Made by a program: the position numbers and the translations under genes
The notes under the pieces: model-generated
Seen by the model: the letters and a program-made list of their open reading frames with translations, nothing else
Database searches by the model: none
What the model was told of the DNA's origin: nothing
Source: Bacteroidota bacterium
GTDB lineage: Bacteria; Bacteroidota; Bacteroidia; AKYH767-A; OLB10
Assembly (NCBI GenBank): GCA_016717325.1
Contig: JADKFV010000051.1
Location: forward strand, 1-64,000
DNA length: 64,000 nt
Direction of reading: 5' to 3'
Shown here: piece by piece, positions 58,852-64,000 of the stretch
How positions within the stretch are numbered: the stretch's first letter is position 1
Layout of the letters: every line of letters starts with the position of its first letter

Positions 58852-59421
58852 TTACACCCGGAGCAAACCACGGAAAGCACGTCCGGCATAGTACGATTCG
58901 GCACCATTGTGGTACACGAAAATTCTGCCAAAACGATAATCGCCAAATATAGCACCGCCAAGTTTTCTTATATCGGCAGGGGTGTTCAACCAGCTCGATG
59001 TTTTGGTATCGAAATTTCCCACCTGTTGCAATTCGCGATATTGTTCTTCTGTCAACAGTTCGATACCCATTTCGGCAGCCATTCCCATTGCGCTGTTTTT
59101 GGGTTTGTTTTCTTTGCGCGAATCAAGTGCCTCGTTGTCGTAACACAAACTTCTACGGCCTTTGGGGCTTTCGGCTACGCAATCGTAAAAAATATATTCT
59201 CCCGATTTTTTATCATAGCTTACTACATCGGGTTCGCCATCTGTTTTTTCCATTTCATTTAGCGACCAAAGTTTTTCCGCATTAGTCTTCAGCTTTGCTT
59301 GTACTGCATTCCATTCAATGCCTTTGTGCCGGTTCATGTTTTTTTCGAAACGTGTTTTTAATATAACCAGCAATTCTTCGCTTTGCTTTGCCGTTAGTTC
59401 TTTCTTGTTTTTTGTTGCCAT
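58852..59421 (-). CDS. DUF4256 family protein
   Basis: A 189-aa soluble protein matching DUF4256: LLVILKTRFEKNMNRHKGIE, GEPDVVSYDKKSGEYIFYDC, ESPKGRRSLCYDNEALDSRK, GIELLTEEQYRELQQVGNFD and FGDYRFGRIFVYHNGAESYY. Strongly conserved family with no known activity. Full length. Upstream 59422-59763 contains no gene but has the palindrome at 59523. Confidence 0.9.
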   Translation of the reverse strand: MATKNKKELTAKQSEELLVILKTRFEKNMNRHKGIEWNAVQAKLKTNAEKLWSLNEMEKTDGEPDVVSYDKKSGEYIFYDCVAESPKGRRSLCYDNEALDSRKENKPKNSAMGMAAEMGIELLTEEQYRELQQVGNFDTKTSSWLNTPADIRKLGGAIFGDYRFGRIFVYHNGAESYYAGRAFRGLLRV

Positions 59422-59522
59422 TTTTTATTTTGATGTTTTTAAGTTCCTATATTTTATTTTTCTATTAATGCTCTTAAAGGTCTTTTGTGCACATCAATCG
59501 CTGATTATCTTTTATAAAAGTT

Positions 59523-59539
59523 ACAAAGTGAAACTTTGT
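59523..59539. promoter_or_regulatory. Perfect inverted repeat upstream of DUF4256 gene
   Basis: ACAAAGT-GAA-ACTTTGT, a 7-bp perfect inverted repeat with a 3-bp spacer, about 100 bp before the DUF4256 start. It looks like a dimeric repressor site (for example HxlR or MarR type); no matching regulator is next to it. Confidence 0.4.
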
Positions 59540-59763
59540 TGCACAATATTTTACATGCACGTTGTAAATATATAAAATCTGAACCAGTATTGGTTTTGTC
59601 TTCGAAAATATTTTTAGCAAAAAAATAAATAGTGCAATAGGGTAGAAGTGCACTTAAAAATATTCACCTCCAGTATTTTTTAAACATGGGTAGCCTCCGT
59701 ATACTGTCACTGTTATACAAAAGTGGCTTGCAAGCTTTTGCAATAATTATTTATTGTAACTTA

Positions 59764-62204
59764 TCACACTTTCTTCTTATTAAATTCCAGGGGCACAAGC
59801 AATTTGAAACTGATATTACGTCCCATGTTGAATACACCTGTACGTCCGGTTACATTATTTTGGGCTTGATATTTCAATCGGCTCAAGTGACTTTGATATG
59901 CCACATCGGTAAGATTGTTTGCATTAATGTAAAGCGAAAACAATGTTTTATTTTTTGAAGTTACATCTGTTCCAATGCCAATATTTATAAGTGTGTAACC
60001 CGGTGTGCTTGTTTCAGTATTGTATGCTGCATAAAATTTATCTTGTGTGAAAAAGTTTTCTACTCCAACTTTCACATATGAGTTTGCTAAAAGCTTTCCT
60101 AATTTTTTGCTTGTTGCCTTCAATTCGGAAGTAAATTTTGGTGCCGGTGTAAAGGGCAAATACTTTCTCGAATTGGGTTGATTTTTTTGAATAGATTGCA
60201 CATAAGAAAAAGTGTTTTCGAAGTGCAGCCAGTCGAGAGGGTGGGGATGAATGTCTACAGAAAGTTCACCTCCCATCAATTGCGCATTGCCCGATGTATA
60301 TTGGAAAGTGCTGTTGTCTTCAGTAATCGAATCGCTTCCCAATGTGTTAGTTAGTTTGCTAAGAAAAATAAAATCGTTGATATTATTGCTAAACAAATCC
60401 ATTTCTATTTTCACGTGTTTCGAATTTATTCCAAAAGCATAATCAAGTTGCAAACTGCTTTCGGGTTTTAAACCGGCCACGCCAACAATATAATTTCCGG
60501 TTCCTTCGTGAACACCATTCGATGAAATTTCGGCAATGTTGGGGGCGCGAAATCCGCGTGAAATATTTACCTTGGTAAACACCTTTTCGCTAAACTGATA
60601 AGTGGCACCAATGCTTCCCGAATATCCTGTGAAGCTTGAATTGAAAGCTGTAAACTGATGAAAGGCATTTGGACTGGCACTTGTGGTTTGTTCTCCGTTG
60701 GCATTTAAAAATAAATCTTTCGTTTTCTGGTTTCGGGTATCGTAACGCAATCCGCCACTGATGTCCAATTTATCGAACGATTTTTTTGCAATGGCAAAAA
60801 CTCCAAAGTCAAATAAATTGTATTCAGGAATTAAGAATTCTGTTCCTTTATTTTGAGATGTTTGTTGCATTCCATTCACACCAAAAGATAAATTGAAATT
60901 ATTTTTCTCCGGCATAATATACCGAACATCATAATTAATTGTATTGAGCAAAAAATAAAGTCCGTAATCATCGGGCGTAAGAATATCGGCATATTCCTGT
61001 CGTTGATTTTGCTGATAGCCGATGGTGGTTTTCAAACTCCCATTTCCAATAATAAAACTGTTGTTCAACACCGCCTTATAATGCCTGATTTTTTGAAATG
61101 GTGTTGATGGCGTATATGATTTAAAATCTTTATCGGTAGCAATGGCGGCATCTTCTGTTGTATCGTTCAATGCAATGGGTTTTGTAAAATTACCTGTTGC
61201 ACTGTCACGGTCACCTTCCACAATTCCCGGTGTTAAGTTGTATGCACTAAAATGCAAATGAGAATACCCCCACGATTTATTCACTCCTGCAATGCCACTA
61301 AAAGTATTTTCCGCAAAGCCCGAATTGAGTACATAACCATCATATTTATTTTGATAGCTGTGCGCCATTTTACCGCTATAACGCACATCCCAAACAAAAC
61401 CATTTTTATTGCCGGCAAAGTTTGCCGAGTATCCAAATAGTCCATTATTGGTTTGGTAGTTGGTTAAAATATTTCCAATGATTTTTCCTTCGGGCAAAGT
61501 GGGCGCTGAGAGAAAATTAATTACTCCTGCCATGGCATCAGAACCATACGATAAACTTGCCGGACCTTTCAGTATTTCTACTTTGTAAATCGCAAACTCA
61601 TCTACTTCTATTCCATGTTCGTCTCCCCACTGCTGTCCTTCCTGGCGGATGCCATCGTTTACCACCACCACTCTGTTATATCCCAATCCGCGTATTACAG
61701 GTTTCGAAATTCCCGAACCTGTGGTTACCTGCGACACTCGGGTTGTGTTGCCAATGCATCAATAATATTTGTTGCCGAAGTTTGCAATAATTGAATTGAC
61801 GAAATGGTTGTGATGGGTGTTGCGGTTCTGTTTTTTTGTGCTGCATTCGATAAACCCGATACCACAACTTCGTTCAATTCATTTACCGATTCTTCGAGTA
61901 TAAAATTTTTTGTCGATGTTGTAGTGAGGTCTATATTCTCCACAATCGATTTGTATCCAATAATGGTTACATGCACCAATATTTTTGTCGATGGTAAGTT
62001 TTCTAATTTGTAAGTACCATCGATATTGCTTGTTGTGCCGGTTTTTAAATCGGGCAAATAAATGCTCACTCCTATAATTGCTTCGCCTGTTTCTTTGTCG
62101 GTTATTTTTCCCGACAAAGTTTTTTTGTCGGATGTTGGATTACTTAATCCGGCTGTTATGCTTGAAATAAAAATTATTCCAAACATGATGAATATGTTTT
62201 TCAT
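59764..62204 (-). pseudogene. TonB-dependent receptor, one frameshift in the plug
   Basis: About 813 aa after bridging one shift near 61735. Signal peptide (FIMFGIIFISSITAGLSNP), carboxypeptidase-like regulatory domain (GKITDKETGEAIIGVSIYLP), TonB/plug boundary (NELNEVVVSGLSNAAQKNRT, IDALATQPE), then in the next frame VSQVTTGSGISKPVIRGLGY, NRVVVVNDGIRQEGQQWGDE and a full 22-strand-type barrel ending NMGRNISFKLLVPLEFN. The plug signature resembles the ZnuD/metal-receptor branch. All of the barrel is open, so a single indel or error is likely. It lies downstream of a His-rich small exported protein, which supports metal uptake. Confidence 0.87.
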
Positions 62205-62304
62205 TTTTGATTTGATTAATTATTAATACTATTTACTGAAAATAAATACAGTCAACCCATCCGGTTTATGAACCGCATGAGTGATTTGAAAACATAAAAA
62301 AAAA

Positions 62305-62622
62305 TTAGCAAATAGTGGGGGGACCCCTCAGCGAAAAGTTGAAGTGGCGATTTAATACCGCAACGCTTTCATAATAATTAAAACAAACAGTGGTGTAAAT
62401 TTCAAGAAACGAAAAAGTGTTTTCTTGAAAAGTATTATCGGAAGTATAAGGAATATAATCGCAAATAGTGCAATGATGTTCGAGCTCGTGAAAGTGTGTA
62501 TCGCTTGCTGTACAATGAAAATCGTTGCGATGCCCATACGTGTGAACCTCTTCCACAATAAGCGGAAAAAGAAACACTGCAAGAGTGAAAATGGAAAAAT
62601 ATTTTCGCAACCTAAAAAGCAT
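62305..62622 (-). CDS. His-rich small exported protein (metal-binding candidate)
   Basis: A 105-aa protein: N-terminal signal or anchor (YFSIFTLAVFLFPLIVEEVH), then a His/Cys cluster HTYGHRNDFHCTASDTHFHE and LEHHCTICDYI, and a short tail ending LRGPPTIC. The residues can bind zinc or copper. Located 100 bp upstream of the TonB receptor on the same strand, an arrangement I have seen in other Bacteroidota; metal acquisition together is inference. Confidence 0.72.
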   Translation of the reverse strand: MLFRLRKYFSIFTLAVFLFPLIVEEVHTYGHRNDFHCTASDTHFHELEHHCTICDYIPYTSDNTFQENTFSFLEIYTTVCFNYYESVAVLNRHFNFSLRGPPTIC

Positions 62623-62889
62623 GGGGCAAATGTAATATTTTTTTAGGATGGAAATGGAATTGGATAAACAGAAAATTTTCTTTCAAAGGCACCACAAAGT
62701 TCTGATGGTGCAAAAAATAAAATTCTATTTGGCAGTATAGCTGAGAATTATGTGGTAAATAAAAAATGGGAGTAAAGTGAAAACAAGGGGGAAATAAATA
62801 ATAAATAAATTAGAAACATGAATGAGTTGAATAAACAAATACAATAAAAAATAGCAAAACGTATACAATTATAGTTGCGTCCCCCGTCA

Positions 62890-63090
62890 ACGACCCGCAA
62901 TTCCCATAGCTAAAAATTTCGACACCGCCTTTGAGAGCATTTCGGGAATACTCACTGCCAACTCCACCCTGGTATACACCGCCACTGGATTTGGGGCAGG
63001 CATTGCAACTTTAAGAAGTTGGCGATTACGAATTACAAAAATTTCTTCAAGCATTGTCCTTGATGGTATAACAAATTTTGATTTAAGCAA
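62890..63090. repeat. Dispersed sequence fragment (SIPE motif)
   Basis: The minus strand reads VELAVSIPEMLSKAVSKFLA. Related to 43400-43510 (VEPVVSIPELFARAVSKFLT) and, for a short core, to 38546-38590. It may be the tail of a repeated gene or part of a small mobile unit. No complete gene in 62623-63132. Confidence 0.45.
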
Positions 63091-63132
63091 TGAACTGCCA
63101 ATTTCTTAAACCTGTAGTTAACCTATGGGCTT

Positions 63133-64000
63133 CTATTTTGATTTAATTAATTCTAATGTTTTTTCTAAAACAATGTCTTTGTTGGATAGCATGTCTGAAA
63201 TACTTGGTTTAATTTCAACATCAGGAGTGATGCCTTTGTCAGGTTGTTCGGTCAACGGGTAATAACCTATCAACGGGATGTCGATTTCTATTTTTGAATT
63301 AGGTAGCCAGAGAAAAAAAAGTTGTCCTCCATTTGTTCCCTTAAGATTGCCACCAGTTTCGGAACCTACAATAGTTGCAATCTTGTTTTGTTGTAAACCT
63401 GCAGCAAGAAAGAATGTATGAACTATTTTGTAGCATCAACAAATAAATAAATAGGTACTTAGAAATGCTTTGCTATTTTGTTTTATCATTGAATTACCTC
63501 TATCCTTTTTCCAGGTGTAAAAGCCATTTTCCAGCTTTATTAATTGTCCGCTTCTGTTATAGAAACTTTCATCCCAGGTATTAAGATAGGGACGAAACTC
63601 TTCTGAAATATTTTCGTAACGAAGCAATTCTTTAAATGCCGGAAATGCAATCTGACTTTTTGCAAGTTTTTTTCCAAGTACCAGATTTACTTCATCATTG
63701 CCACCTTCGTTTCCACGCATATCAATTATTAAATTTTCAATATTTTTTTCAGTCAATTCATCAAAAGCATTATTTAGAAATTTCTTCCAGTCAATGGTTA
63801 ATTTGTTGGTTACAAATGTTCCAATTTTTAAATATCCGGTTTCGTTGTTTAATATTTTGAAACTCCATAAATCATCCAGGGTTGAAGGCTGTTTTCCGTA
63901 TTTGTTTTCAATTAGTCCAAATCGTTCAGTCCGGCTTATGGGATTAACATTTAATGTCAAAATATCTGTTTTGTCAGCCTGCTTAACTTTAAGGGAATAG
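63133..64000 (-). pseudogene. S41-family (C-terminal processing) peptidase, partial and frameshifted
   Basis: The C-terminal half of an S41 peptidase whose start is outside the window. Visible: LDDLWSFKILNNETGYLKIG, NIENLIIDMRGNEGGNDEVN (the conserved LRxNxGG step), a disordered junction at 63420-63450 where the catalytic Ser region should be (original about SSYTFFLAAGLQQN), and then KIATIVGSETGGNLKGTNGG, EQPDKGITPDVEIKPSISDM and a Lys-rich end. At least two frame breaks near the active site. Probably a secreted hydrolase; dead as read. Confidence 0.78.

Noticed and set aside
1..64000. tRNA, rRNA or prophage genes
   Set aside because: No cloverleaf ends, rRNA signatures, or phage structural or lysis genes were recognised on either strand by eye.

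Overview
The window looks like the chromosome of a Bacteroidota bacterium, probably close to Chitinophagales or Sphingobacteriia. Evidence: AT-rich DNA, many secreted proteins ending in a type A type IX secretion (T9SS) sorting domain, TonB-dependent receptors, a LytTR regulator, and promoters with the Bacteroidota -7 box (TAnnTTTG). No rRNA, tRNA or CRISPR was seen.

Layout. (1) 1-1.95 kb: decayed siderophore receptor and PepSY membrane protein. (2) 2.07-3.81 kb: a 1.74-kb IS1182-type insertion sequence with a broken transposase. (3) About 3.8-24.6 kb and 38.7-43.4 kb: small accessory genes, nearly all on the + strand, separated by structured repeats that I read as integron-type attC sites. 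Several units start with GTTRRRY and end with RYYYAAC, and the two ends of the same unit are complementary beyond the consensus. Matches are 10/10 for 3811-5498, 10/10 for 7339-8327 and 14/15 for 11660-12204. Most attC-like sites are followed by a deleted copy of the IS, which ends exactly at the GTT of the next unit. Contents: AraC regulator, VOC protein, TfoX C-terminal protein, DUF1398 protein, amidohydrolase, lipoproteins, a hybrid histidine kinase, a T9SS-exported beta-propeller protein, several unknowns, and a complete MarR-regulated RND efflux operon (12.6-18.5 kb) that itself appears bracketed by matching core sites. (4) 22-38.5 kb: mixed region with porin and TonB receptor pseudogenes, an intact undecaprenyl-phosphate sugar transferase, small membrane proteins, a dead IS4-type element with an AbrB-like gene, a broken LytS-type kinase beside an intact LytTR regulator, and a tyrosine-recombinase C-terminal remnant. 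(5) 43.7-64 kb: apparent chromosomal backbone with three tandem paralogous sulfatases, a CotH-kinase protein, a sorbosone-dehydrogenase-like protein (most carrying T9SS tails), DUF4231, PaiB-like and DUF4256 genes, a TonB receptor with a His-rich partner, and an S41 peptidase running off the end.

Functional reading: the array is a set of mobile accessory functions (regulation, detoxification, efflux, signalling) whose recombination sites have become IS landing sites. The right-hand part is a polysaccharide or sulfated-glycan and surface-protein region. No intact integron integrase lies in the window; the only recombinase trace is the 38.3-38.5 kb fragment.

Caveat: many genes carry one 1-nt frameshift, some in homopolymers (for example the efflux outer-membrane gene, sulfatase 2 and PaiB). 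Some listed breaks may therefore be consensus errors rather than true pseudogenes.
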